Positions 46,733 to 58,484 of a stretch of 64,000 bases of DNA are shown here, one piece after another. The notes beneath the pieces were generated by a model that ran no database searches, was not told where the DNA came from, and saw nothing but the letters and a program-made list of their open reading frames with translations. The number at the start of each line of letters is the position of its first letter. Positions within the stretch are counted from its first letter, which is position 1. Position numbers and translations under genes: made by a program. Source of the stretch: Lindgomyces ingoldianus (taxonomy: Eukaryota > Ascomycota > Dothideomycetes > Pleosporales > Lindgomycetaceae); the NCBI RefSeq assembly GCF_010093535.1, contig NW_022985171.1, positions 1,501,274 through 1,565,273 on the forward strand, in the 5' to 3' direction.

Positions 46733-48352
46733 GTTTCTAACAGTAAAGAAACTTTTACTAATGCATGTAAGATAAGTAATAGAGCTTGCCTAGTTTAACT
46801 GCATTATTAAGCATGTTCTAGAAACACAGAACTAACAGGCTAACACCCTTAGCTAAAGGCTAGACTACTTTAATAAAAAAGAAGAAAGAACTAAGAAATT
46901 TACACTTTTTAAAAAAACTAACAACGAATAGATCTATAATAAGCCCTAACTTATAAAAGAATTCTACATGCTTACAGCTAGTAAGCAAAGATAGAAGAAC
47001 CTAATCTAAAAATATTATAAATCTCTAATGTTTAGACATCTAGGAATTAGCACCCTCTAGAAGAAGCTAAGGGCTGCTATACTATAATAAATACTAAAGG
47101 TAAAGCAACTATGCACAGAAGTGCTTAGAGAATGCAACACCTATAATAAAAATAACTTATAAAAGCATAAGACCTATAGGTACCTACAACTAATTAAAGC
47201 ACTAAAGCTACTATAGATAATAATTACAATAGACTTTATTACAGAATTACCCCTATCTAAAGAACTAAGGACAGAAAGAATGTGTAATATAATTATAGTA
47301 GCACTTAACAAAACTACTAAGTATCTATACACTTAGCCTTTAAAAAAAAATAATAACAGCTAAAAAATTTATTTATAAATTAAAACAAAATGTTATATTA
47401 GTACATAGATGCTCTAAGATTATTATCTCTAACTAAGATAAGCTATTTACTAGCAGTTTCTAGAAAGCAGTAATAAGGCACCTTAGTATAACACACAAGC
47501 TATTAACAGCCTACTACCTATAAATAGACAGTTAGACTAAAAGAGCAAACGCAGAAGTAGAAAAATACCTAAGAAAGTATATTTCCTACACTTAAAATAA
47601 TTAGGTAGCATAGCTTCTAATAGCACAACTAGCTATTAATAATGTAGAATTAGCCATAACAAAAGAAACGCTATATAGAGCTAATTTTAGATATAACTCT
47701 TACTTTACATTACATAGAAATTAACCTATAGACTTATAAGAGTTAATAGATTAGCTAATAGACCTATGTTAAATACATAAAAGGTTAGCTGTAAAAGCTA
47801 AATCTAGCAGAGAAATACTAAAGAAATATGCAAATAAATTATAACAACTAAAACTAAAAATCTACCTAAAAGATTATGTGTATCTTAACACTAAAAACCT
47901 TAAGATACCTAGGCCTTCTAGGAAGCTAGTAGAAAAAAGAATTAGACTATACAAAGTCTTATAGACCTAACAGAATAATTGCAAGCTTAAGCTTCCCCTA
48001 CACATAAAAATACACCTGTAGTTTTATATCTCTAAATTAGAAAAAGCACTTAAAGAGATTCTCTTATCTACACAGAGATAAGAAAATAAGAAAATAAAAT
48101 ATAAAATTAAACACATTATTAGTAATTAAAAAAACTAAAAAGAATTTTTAGTAAAATAAAAAAGGTAGCTTACTAGTAAAAACACATAAAAACTAGCTAA
48201 GAATTTACAGAACACGTAGCTATTAGTATAAAGGTACTTTTAGGCTTGTCTAAAAGAAACTAGCTAGGTAATAAAGCACCTATATTAAAAGAAACAGCTA
48301 TGTTATTACTAGATAGCAGCAGCCTTTAGAGACAAGTCCTAGCTAATAAAGG

Positions 48353-48800
48353 TTAAAAAGAAAAACAACTCTTTGCCTTAGCTTTAAGAGCTTTTATCTT
48401 GTCTAAGAAAGAAAGATCTCTCTTTAAGTACTTTACACACTAAGCCTCTAGTAAATCTAACAACCTTTAGATATAATCTTGTTTAAAACACTCTTTATTC
48501 TTTGCCTTTAGAGTCTTTTAGCTCTGCCTTAACATCTCTTTTTATAAACAGAGTTGCTTTTGTTCCTAATCTAGTTGTTTGTCTAGTAACGCGCAGTCCT
48601 AGGCCTAAGAAGCTTTAGTAAAATAAAGGAGCTTCTCTCTCTCCCTCTCTAAGCGCTTTTACGCAACATTAGACATAAAAGCATTACACCTATTATTTTT
48701 CTTTACACACTTAACGCACCTGTCTAAGGACAAAGTTAACACATAAGACAACTCTAAAAACTAGTAAGCGCTGTAGGGCCTTATCTTTGTCTAGCAAAGA
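48353..48800 (-). pseudogene. Antisense frame of the outer Gypsy with a CxxC-x6-C motif and coiled coil
   Basis: Minus-strand frame ending at 48353-48355. It contains LELSYVLTLSLD, DRCVKCVKKNNRCNAF (C-x2-C-x6-C, as in small zinc-binding clusters), KRLERERE, then a long Lys/Glu/Leu-rich stretch suggesting a coiled coil, and ends KIKALKAKAKSCFSF. Internal stops sit where Gln or Trp would be plausible. The upstream limit is uncertain. It lies between the chromodomain and the 3' LTR, in opposite sense to gag-pol. Function unknown. Confidence 0.4.
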
Positions 48801-48983
48801 GGATTAAAATAAAGGGCAACATAAGAATAACAGAATAAACAGGACTAACAAGCTATTTAGTATAAAAGAAATAAATATTAAAAGTGCCTTCTAGTAGAGG
48901 GGCACCTACTTTATAAATAAACTCTTACTAACACAGTTGTATAAGCAGAGCAGCAAGGACGCCGCTAGGGAGAGAGAGCAGCG

Positions 48984-49598
48984 TGTTACAGTCTACAGTT
49001 AGACTAGCGTAACTCCACCAGCAGTGCTCCACAATCTAGCTGAGTTGGGACAGGGCTTGCTTATCGACCAGTCGGAGGACACGGGGGCAGCGCAGCTGCC
49101 TGTGATAACAGAAGAATGTGTTATCTAATAAGAAGGCAGGACGCAAGTCTTAGAGTAAGCCTTAGCAAGTTTAGTAAGCTTAAAGGAGTTAGCAGCACAG
49201 CTAGTATAGCTAAACTTAGGGAACTTACTTAAGCTTATCTTAGCGCACCTAGCACATGTATATAGTTCCTACATTAAATAACCTTTAAGAGGTGTGTTTA
49301 ATGTTTAGTTTATTTTTTACATAGACTAAGTAGCATTTAGCTTTCTAAAAATCTGTAATACTATTTATATATCTTGCACTATATATACCTCTAACCCTGT
49401 CTATTAGGACAGTTTGACCCGGCCTCTCTACTGCTGCATTAAGGGCAAACCACAATCTAGTCTCCCTATCCTCCTCCATTAGCCTAATAGCCTGTACGTA
49501 GGACTGTACACCCTACCGGTTGGCCCCTACCACCCGTCCTACTTCCCCCCTAGGAATATCCCCAGACCCGAGTGCTTCCCGAAGCAAGGATTGTAACA
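48984..49598 (+). repeat. 3' LTR of the outer Gypsy
   Basis: 615 bp, same length as the 5' LTR. The first 30 bases are decayed (CAGTCTACAGTTAGACTAG), while the last 100 are intact, the reverse of the 5' LTR. Confidence 0.9.
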
Positions 49599-50015
49599 CA
49601 ACATAGCTTTTAAAAACTAAATTACTTAATAAAAAGCATAAATTAAGCAGCTAACTAGATTAAAAACTATTAGTTTTAATTAACCTTTACTAACTACTAA
49701 ATTACTTCTAATAATACTTTAAATTACTTTTACTACCTTAAGTATAAAAGACTTTTTAAGCACTTTTTAGCTTTATTAAATTTACTTTACTAAATATACA
49801 CCTAACATTAAGATTTTTATAGATAGTAAAAAACTTACATTTAAATAATAGTAAGGTTCTATTATAAATAGACTTAATATTAATACAGATTACTACTAGA
49901 ATAAGCGCGTATGCATACCGTTTGTATAGAGACACACTGCTAGTATTGCGAAGGATTACCTAGAGCTAGGATACCTAGCTAAGTTAAACTAGTTTTAGTT
50001 TAACAGTGTAGAAAA

Positions 50016-50243
50016 TATAATAAAGCTTTTATAAGCTTATTTTATTACTAGCTAAGAAAAAACTAAGGTGTAATAAGTGTTCTAAATTATTAAAATAAAT
50101 AAAATACTTTACAGGCAAGTTGCTTACTTTTGCTAAGACTCTACTATACTACTTTTTTTACACTAATGCATTTCTAACAACACTACTTAAACATATTAAA
50201 AGAATGTTAAATGCAGCTTACACTCTAAGCTTTTAAATAAAAC
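50016..50243. repeat. AT-rich spacer and partial foldback repeat, copy C
   Basis: From about 50098 (ATACTTTACAGGCAAGTTGC) the sequence matches the outer left arm of the foldback element at 29325-29470. It is cut by the solo Copia LTR at 50244, continues for about 25 bases after it (50660-50685), and is then replaced by an LTR remnant. Confidence 0.65.
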
Positions 50244-50654
50244 TGTTAGATTGAAGCACTGTTTCTAGGCTTCCTGAGATGAATAATGGGTTTGGATATG
50301 ATGTATGGGATGATTAATTGATTGTATTGATTGTCTTGATTTATCGATCCTTTTTTCTGCTCTACTCGTGTTGCTCGGCTTTTTGTTCTGCCGATCCGAG
50401 TCCCTCGCGCACTAGCCCTATGCGCGACCAGCTTGCAACATGCTGCAATTTGCTGCAAAATGCTGTAACATGCTGCAATTTGCTGCAAAATGCTGTAACA
50501 TGCTGCAATTTGCTGCAATTTGCTGCAACATGCTGNNNNNNNNNNNNNNNNNNNNNNNNNNNNGCAACATACTGTTCGAGCTTATTGCTCGTACTATGTA
50601 GCAGCTTTCGTCAAACGTTCCTCCTGTCTTGACAGTAGGTGCGCATATCTGACA
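50244..50654 (-). repeat. Solo LTR of Copia family 2, minus orientation, with assembly gap
   Basis: The complement of 58800-59240: on the minus strand it starts TGTCAGATATGCGCACC and ends CTTCAATCTAACA. Target duplication AAAAC (50239-50243 and 50655-50659). It contains the same 10-bp tandem array as the full-length copy, here interrupted by 28 undetermined bases (50536-50563). It is hardly mutated. Frames across it are not genes. Confidence 0.9.
50536..50563. other. Assembly gap (28 N)
   Basis: Undetermined bases in the middle of the 10-bp tandem array; the true number of repeat units here is unknown. Confidence 0.99.
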
Positions 50655-50685
50655 AAAACATAACACTTTTTAAGTAATATACTAC

Positions 50686-50892
50686 TGTACGAATAGCAGT
50701 ATTTAGATACGCGGTTGGGCGTCACGTGACATAGTCTTGTGTCACGGTTGTACGCACAGACAGATAAATACCTCTTTCCTTTGCACAGACTTAGAACAAG
50801 AAGAATCAACACCAGTTACCTGCCCCCCTGCGCGACGTGTACACTGTGCAAACCTCTTTGCTTTGCATAGCTAGTATAGAGCCTATTTAACA
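50686..50892 (+). repeat. LTR remnant related to Copia element 1
   Basis: Its 3' part (AACAAGAAGAATCAACAC..., TGTGCAAACCTCT, ending TATTTAACA) matches the LTR at 3426-3690, and the bases after it (CTAATTAGTAGTTTAAAT) match the interior start of that element. Its 5' part differs. No partner LTR was found to the right, so it is a 5' LTR plus the beginning of a decayed element. Confidence 0.6.
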
Positions 50893-53138
50893 CTAATTAG
50901 TAGTTTAAATGCTGTAAGATAGAAACCTTTTTTTATACTTTTCTATTTAAAGAATTATGTATAGTTACTTAATTATATAAAAAGTAACATAAACTTAAAA
51001 CTTTTTAAAAAAGTAAGTAGCTATTTATATATATGTAGAGGATAAAATAACCTAGCAATAGCTGTTTAGAAGATTAGATAGACCTCTGCTATCTAAGAGA
51101 GTTGAAGGCTCTTCTTATATACACCGAGCTTCGGAACATACTATCTCCAGATCCCAAGCCGCGTCCCAGGCTCCGAGCCCCAGCCAAGGCTCTTAGTATA
51201 CGCGACAATATATATATAACACTTTTATAAAAAGGCCTAAGTAGATAAAGCTAGTATAGGTTAAAGTTAATCTTAGAACATCTTCCTACGCTGCTACTAT
51301 ACTAGTAAGCACTTATATAATGTTGCTATTTAAAGACGCTTACTTAGCATTATAAAATTAGTATGTATAAACATATATAAAATAATTATAAAGTTATAAG
51401 TAGCTAAAAGCTATAATTAAGGATGTATAGGTGTAGGGTAAAGAATTTTAAATTAGCAATTAGTTTTTTCCCTTCACTAGCTAAAAGTCCGCTGTAGTTG
51501 GTGCTTAGACAGGAAGTTCATCCATGTCGATCGCGCTATATTAGACAAGCTTAGCAACTAGGGCTTCCAACGGGCCATACTACAGTCTGTACAAAGTGAA
51601 CCGTAACGGTTACGTGTTTAGTACAAACGTACTAAGTTCGTGAGCCGCTCTGTACAGTTAATAATGCCCTAGGTACAGTACATAGTATAGATTATATTAC
51701 CCTTTTAGAAAGTTTTTATAGCAATTCTAAAAAAGTAGAAAGACTTTAATAAGTAAAAGGTCTATAAGAAGAGCTTATAAAGCTCTAATTAGCTAAAAGT
51801 TTTATAAAGGCGCTTAAATTTCTTTTTAAAGGGCTTAATCTATCTATCTGCAGTCTGTTGTCTTAAAAATGCCTATTATAGACTATTTTTTATTATAGAG
51901 TTATCTATCTACGTGTTTTACTACTTTATAGACCTTATCTAGTTAATTAGATTTTTTTTATTATCTATTTTACACAGTCTTATAAGCTGTAAAGGTTAAA
52001 AGCTCTCTACACTACATCTTTTACTTTATTCTATAATAGTACACTATCTATAACTAAAGATTCATTACTGTAGTTTTTAAAAAACTATAATTATAACACT
52101 AGCATTAAGTTTATAATTAATTAGAATAATATGTAGCTATTAAACTTAACACAGGTGTTGCCTTTAGTATAATTAAGTTACTAAGTAAAAAATAAGACTA
52201 CTTTATAAAATAATTATACATAATTAGAAGTGTAAGATTATAGCATATATATAACACTTTTAGAAAAGTAAAGTAAAGTAATTTACCTTTAGCTTTACTA
52301 TTAGTGTTATAAGTAAAGCTCTTAAGGCACTATAAAAGTAGTAAATAGCTATAATTATATTATTTAGCACCTACTAAAGAAGTATAAAGTTAATGTTAAT
52401 AAAAAGCTTTTACCTAATAGTATATAGCTACTGCAGCATCTATAAGAGGCAGCTAGAGTAGCAGGCTTGTTGTAAGAGTTACTTTATATACTATAGCAGA
52501 AAAGTTCTCTACACAGTGCCCTAGTTAACTAGGTTATAGTGTAGAATTAATTATTTAAAAAAGTTATTTTATTAAAAACTTATAGTTTTATTAGCTAAAA
52601 TTATATAAATTTTTTTACTACTTTACTACATTTTGCTACTACACTTTTTAAGGATATCTACGCTGCACTTATAGAGTAAAAGAAGAAGATTTAAATAATA
52701 CTAATTACTACACTATTAAAACTTATGCTAAGTATAGATATATAGTGTTCTAGAAACTACTTTTTCTTTCTTATAGTAGTAGCTTACTTTATTAGTATGC
52801 GCGTATAGGCTACTATTATAAAAACTCTATAACTAATAACAGCTAGATCTCTTATACACTTAGTAAGACCTCTTAATTAGCTTTAAAAACCTATATAGTA
52901 ACTATACTAGTAGTGTGTAAGCCTCTAAGATAGCTACTATTATTAATAAGTATAATATTATATTAAAATTTAGCTGCTTGATTAAAAATAATGTGTTAAA
53001 TAATAATAATAAGCTTATGTAAAGCTTTAATAAAAAGCTTAACTTACTATAACGTACCTAACAGGTTGGCCAGCCACTTTTGCCAAGCCCCTACTAAAAC
53101 CGCCCTATTCTAGCGCAAAACAGCCTACTTTAGCCCTG
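50893..53138. other. AT-rich degraded repeat DNA with two GC-rich islets
   Basis: The first bases continue the Copia-1-like interior; the rest is unclassified. Two islets stand out: 51110-51210 (CCAAGCCGCGTCCCAGGC) and 51480-51690, the latter with adjacent small palindromes (CGTAACGGTTACG at 51602-51614). No open frame, no LTR pair seen. Confidence 0.5.
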
Positions 53139-53456
53139 TGTCACGATTGTGCACGAGTAAGGTTATAGAGCTTCAGGGAGGTCTAGTTTAATTACTACGT
53201 GAGGTATTATGGTAGGTACAAGACGTTGTGTGAGGAACAGGAAGGTTTAGAAGAAAATTAGTAATTAAATACTTAGCTTAGAAGTCTAAGCACTTTAGGT
53301 ATAAATTAAGCCTATTCTAAGTTTAGTTAGTGTTAAGGTAGTTTATGCTTAAGTTTATGTCTATGTTATATTATGTTTATGTTAGACGTGCACTAATAAT
53401 ACTCTAGTACGCGTCTAATATAGTTATGTCTAGAATCTAGGGAGGATACTGTGACA
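53139..53456 (-). repeat. Left (3') LTR of the minus-strand Gypsy
   Basis: 318 bp, TGTCACGATTGTGCACGAG...GATACTGTGACA. It contains CTCTAGTACGCGTCTAATA near the right end, shared with 58485-58799. Confidence 0.85.
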
Positions 53457-53470
53457 GTACCCCCCCTCTT

Positions 53471-56400
53471 ATTAGAAAGGGAATCCTTTACATTAGTAGT
53501 TCTAGCATTAGGTTGTCTTTATTAGGGTATAGGTTTAGTTTAGATAGGTATTAGGCGTAGAATTAGGTTACTATAGAGTTCTCTTATAAGGCTTTTACAG
53601 GTTCTTATAATAGTTTGTTGTATCTAGTCTATTTTATAAAGTATTTATAGATATGTTTCTTTTTATTAAACTAGATTTATTTAACATCTTTTATAACATA
53701 TTCTAGTTTATTATTTATAATAATAAGTTTAGGTAGCAGGTTTAGCTGTTTAGGTAGATAGTTAGATTTAGAGGCTACTTAGCGCAGCAACAAGATGTAG
53801 AACACAGGGTGTATCTTTATGCTGTTAGGTAGGATTAATTAGTAAGTGTGTAATAAAACTATATAAGCTACTATAAAAAGGCTAAAGTTCTTCTAATTAA
53901 GTTTTTTTAATTATTAGTTTATTTAAATATTTCTAGTGTCTAGCTAAACCTTCTTGCTAGCTGCATACGTAAGGGCAGAGGTTTAGAATTAGTTTATGTA
54001 CTCTTATTAAAAAGCTTAAGCCTATATAAGCTTTTTATAAACATATTTAAATATATTTTAAATCTTATTAATAAGTCTATTTATGTTTATTACTTATATA
54101 AATTAATAAGTTAGTTAAGGGGTATTTAAAAGTAGTTTAAATTCTATTTAAAGGTAGTATTTATAGTTTACTAAAAACAGAAATACTTATGTTAATTTAA
54201 AGGTTATGTTATTAGCTTTAAACTATGCTATAGCTAACTATTTTACCTAGTTATTCTACTAGTAGTTTATGTACACTTATAAAACTTATTTTATTATAGT
54301 GTTTATGTTCTTAGTCTAGCTATTAGTCTCTAGGTAAAAAGCTGTAGATAGATAAAAGACAATTTAGAGCTATTTATAAAGTTTATTTTAGAAGGCTAAG
54401 ACAAACTGCATACCTCTGTCTAATATAATTATGTTAGGTAGGCTATAGTAAACCTATACATATTAGTAGAATAACTAGGCTATATTAGGAGCAGTTATAA
54501 AGAAACATAGTATTAAGTGTTAATACTTAGTTAAGTAATTAACAACTACTATAATATTTATGTACCCTTTAAATAAAAGTAGGTTTATAATAAAATTAAT
54601 TAATATATCTTTTTAAGCTTATTTAAGGATTAGGAGTAGTTTAAGTAGGCTATTATACTTTTTTTAAAAGGCCTTTACTTTACAGCAAGTATAGCAACAT
54701 AATACGTATTAGCATACAGTATAGAACATGCGGGGCCAGTAGTACTCTCTCTGTAGTAGGTTAAGAGTCTTTCCTCTGCCTAAGTGTTTTTTAATAGGCA
54801 AGTTATGTATAATTTAGAGTAGTTTAATTCTTAGTTTATTAGAATTAAGAATTATAAGTTAGTTATAGTAATACAGCTTACTATTTTAGTTTTTATAGTT
54901 AGCTAGTGTTACCTTTTTTAACTAACTAGCGCTGTTTTAAAGCAGGTTTAAAGTTTCTTAAATAAATTTATTATTTAGATACTTATTAGTAATAATTTAA
55001 TTAATTATTTAATTTAATTTATTTAGGTTAAGGTTTAAAAATAGCTTAAGTTAAAGTAGAGTTTAGTGTTAAGCCTTTTACACTTCTTTCTAAGTAAAGA
55101 TGTTTTAGGATTACCTTATAAAGGCATCTAGTTTCCTTCTATCTTAACTAAGATAATAAGTAATCTTAAAATTAAAATAAAATAGGTATTTAAACTAATA
55201 GGCTTATTAGTAGCTAAGTTATTTTATAGTTACAAAGTACTGTAAGTTCTTATAGTTAGATAGGACCTGTATTAGATGCGCTGCACCTTCTAGTTTAAGT
55301 TGCTATTATTTAAAGTAGTGTACTATAGTAAGTAATTTTTTATTATAAATCTTATAATTGCTTTCTACAGAACTTATTTTTTTTAAGAAGTATGTAATAG
55401 GCCTAATAGTTTTGTCTAGCTTAGTCTAGAAGAGAACTTCTGCTACTACATAGTCTAAGGCATTAGCTTTTACAAGTATTAGTAGTTTAAAGTTAAAGTA
55501 GTAGAGTATTAAAGCTTTAGTAAAGGCTTTCTTTAGCTAGTTAAAAAACTATTAGTAATTTAAGTTAAAGTTAAATTAGATCTTTTTCTTAGTAAGTGTA
55601 ATTATAAGGCTTACTTGCTGCAAAAAGTTATTAATAAATTATTAGTAAAAGTTAGTAAATTTTATAAAAGCTTAAATATCTTTTACATCCTTTAAGTATT
55701 ACTAATTTAGCATAGTTTAAACCTTAATAGGGTCTATTTAAATGCTATCTGTAGAGATTATATATTCTAAATATATAACCTTTAATTAGTAGAACTTACA
55801 TTTATCTATATTAAGTTGCAGACCTGCTTCTTCTATAGCCTTTAGCACTAGGCGTACATGCTGTTTATGCTCTAAAAGGCTATTACTATAAATTAGAATA
55901 TTGTTAATATACATAGTGCAGAACATATCTAGGTAGGGTTAGAGCAAGTTGTTTATAAAATGTTAAAAAGTACTAGGCGCGTTAGCTAAGCTAAAGGGCA
56001 TTACTAAGTACTTAAATAGTCTATATTAAGTCTAAAATGCTGTTAGCTACTTATTACCTTTTACTATTCTTAGCTTATTAAAGGCAGTAATAATATCTAA
56101 CTTTATAAAATACTTTGCTTTACTTAGTTAGCTTAAAGTTTCCTATAAAAAAGGAATTAAGTATTAGTTTTTAATAGTAATAGTGTTTAGTCTTTAGTAG
56201 TTAACATAGAATTAAAGCCTACTCTTAGGTTTCTTTATAAATAGTATAGGTAACACTACTAGTAAAGAGCTAGCTTAAATAAACCTTTTTTTAGGTTCTT
56301 ATTAAGGTATTTTTAGAGCACTTTTAATTTATTTAGTAACATCTTATATAGTAGCCTATAACTAGGTTGTTTACTAGGCTTAAAAGTTATTTAGTAATTA

Positions 56401-58484
56401 TATAAATGTTATATTAAAAGCTTATTAGACTTATTTTAGAAAAAGACATATAACAAGTTATAGTAGTCTTAAGGGACTATTATTCTTAGGTTAGTGCGTT
56501 TTTAGGGAGCTAAAGCTTAGTCTATATTAGAAATTATAACTGCATAGATTTTATAATCTAGTTATTAAGCTAGAGTTATAAATAGGGCAGGTTCTATATA
56601 GCAGATGTCTATCTACTATTTAAGTCCTAGTTTGTGTTTAAATTAGGTAGGTAAAGATTCTTTAAAGGCTTTCTCTTCTTTAAGTTTAAGCAGTTATTAA
56701 ATTATTTTATATAGCTTATCTTAGTAAAAGGCCTAGCTTATTAGCCTTACTTAAGTAGTTCTTTTCTAAGTTATTAAAAAGTAAGTCTAGAAACCTTTTA
56801 TATTAAGTACTACTTAAGTTTTGTTTAGGTGTAAGCGTAAGCATATATTTTAGCATTAAAAAAAGTAAAAGTTTAGGACTTACTTTTAGTAATTAAAGGC
56901 AACCTTATGCTAATACAGCTATAGTTGTTCTAGAATTAGGTTATAACATTTTATATTTATTACATAAAGCTTAATCTGCTCCTTATAGTGTTAGTAAGTA
57001 ATTATAATAGTTATAGTATAGAAGATAGAACCTTCTTTAAGTTGTTTTTTATTAAATCTAGTTAGGTAAATTATTTAGGTAAGTAGTGTTAATTAAAGAT
57101 TTAGTTTATATGCTAGTTCTTTATTAATGTAACTTATGCTGTTTACTTCTAAGTTAATAAGAGCTTATATTAAGGCTAATATAGTTTTTTATTATAAATA
57201 TATAAAAATATTAACTTAGTACTTCTAGTTATTAGTAGAGGACTTAGCTTATAAGTTAGCAAAGATCTAGTGTTAAATTAGTCCTAAAGGGTAACTTAGC
57301 CCTAGGACAAGCCTTTTTACAGGCTTCTACTACTATAGCTGCAGCTACGTTAAGAGTAGTAAAGGGGATTAAAGCTTAAATATAAGTTAAAGCTCTTATA
57401 AAAATAAAATTAAAATAGTAAAAATCTTTAACAAGTGCTAGTAGCGCTACTTGCGCAGACTTAAAAAAGAAGAATAAAGCAGTTTTAGAAAATATAACTA
57501 TGCTTACTGCACTTAAAGCATTAACCTTTTTTTTTATAATTTTTACGCTTTTTAGAACTAACTAGAGCATAATTTAAATTAATTTTTATTATGTTAAGGT
57601 CCTTATTTGCAACTGCGCTAGTTTAGGGGCGTATTAGGGCTTGTATAGAGAGGAACCTTATGTTATTATTATAGGTAGTAATTAGGTTTGCATACACATT
57701 AAAGTTATTTAGGAGGGGTTCTCCTACTATAGCGCGTTGCAGTTTAGTTAAGAGAGAGTTATATAGGGCTGTAATTAGACCTATCTTATTTAAGCTTATA
57801 TTAGATGTAAGTTAGCAGAACTTAGTAAAGTGTAAAGTAAAGCTTTTTTTATTTTATTATAAAGTGTTTAAGTAACTTAGGGCTGTTAACTTTTTATTTA
57901 AGTCTCTATAAGTTACTTATAAAAATGCTATAAATTAATTTAGGTTAATAATATTCTTATCTATTAATAAGTTAATTAAGGCTATTACATTATAGTTAAG
58001 TTAAAAGTAGGCGTATAGTAACTAAAAGTGTTTAAAGGGGAATTAGTCTACATTTTCTTTAAGTTTATATTAGAGCTTGTGTAAAAAGAAAAGTAGGTCT
58101 TTCTGTTTTCTATTAAACAGCAGGGGATTAGGGAGTTAGTTAGATTTTATTACTAGGTTAGAAAAGTTATAAGTTGTAGGCAGCGTTAGGCAGAAGGGAG
58201 TTAAGCTATCTCTAGACTTCTAGGTAAGCTTTAAGGCTAGTAAGTTCTTAGTTCCTACTACTATAACAAAAGTTAAGGCAGAAATAGACTACTTAATAAC
58301 ATAAAGCTGTTTTTTAAAGTCCTTTTAAAAAGCTTTAAAGCTTATAACATAGCAGCTTTCCTATAAAGTAAGCGCTTTTTAAAAGGCTTCTTAGCTTACT
58401 TTAATAGCTTAGAGTTATGTAAGTACTAAGCTTATTAAATTAGATTTAGAGGCTATTCTTAGCTAAGGTTTTAACACAACATAA
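53471..58484 (-). pseudogene. Gypsy gag-pol remnant, minus strand
   Basis: On the minus strand at about 56130-56300 it reads LPILFIKKPKS.L.FYVNY..LNTITIKNQY, and at about 55795-55925 YINNILIYSNSLLEHKQHVRLVL, the RT core of Gypsy elements with Asn for Asp at the catalytic pair. Integrase and protease should lie on either side but were not mapped in detail. There are numerous stops; it is not functional. I saw no clear chromodomain here. Confidence 0.75.

Larger units (their letters stand above)
33270..48350 (+). pseudogene. Outer Gypsy gag-pol remnant (33270-37538 joined to 46738-48350)
   Basis: In one plus-strand frame the following can be read, with TAA/TAG at former Gln and Trp positions: a zinc knuckle (from 34379, C-L-N-Y...H-F-C), a retropepsin-like LIDS..TFTAID (35729), RT YLDNILVYSKD (36848), and RNase H IHTDASLEASRAALY (37298). 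All four share the same frame, so only substitutions separate them. After the inner insertion the integrase carries one extra A in the A-run at 47342-47350, a +1 shift relative to the inner copy. A chromodomain-like C-terminus lies at about 48090-48230. It is not functional. Confidence 0.85.
32639..49598 (+). mobile_element. Outer Gypsy (chromovirus-type) LTR retrotransposon, degraded
   Basis: LTRs of 615 bp (32639-33253 and 48984-49598), starting TGTTACGG or TGTTACAG and ending GGATTATAACA or GGATTGTAACA. Target duplication CAACA (32634-32638 and 49599-49603). A purine-rich tract (AGGGAGAGAGAG) precedes the 3' LTR. Its own length is about 7.76 kb once the inner Gypsy (37539-46732) and its duplicated GTTTC are removed. 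Gag, protease, RT, RNase H, integrase and a chromodomain are recognisable but full of stops. It lies inside a non-coding LTR element. Confidence 0.9.
31524..50015 (+). mobile_element. Second non-coding LTR element, split by a solo LTR and a Gypsy; 3' LTR missing
   Basis: The 5' LTR (31524-31844, 321 bp) has the family's TGT start (its hairpin partly deleted) and CTATTACA end. The interior 31845-31920, 32231-32638 and 49604 to about 50015 follows the interior of the complete element at 2233-3030 in order, including the stretch before the polypurine tract. The interruptions are a solo LTR (TSD ATCTA) and the outer Gypsy (TSD CAACA). No right LTR follows; sequence diverges after about 50015. Confidence 0.75.

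Noticed and set aside
50246..50812. Overlapping frames rich in Cys, Leu and Gln across the solo LTR
   Set aside because: They are translations of the 10-bp tandem array and run through the undetermined bases; no protein is implied.
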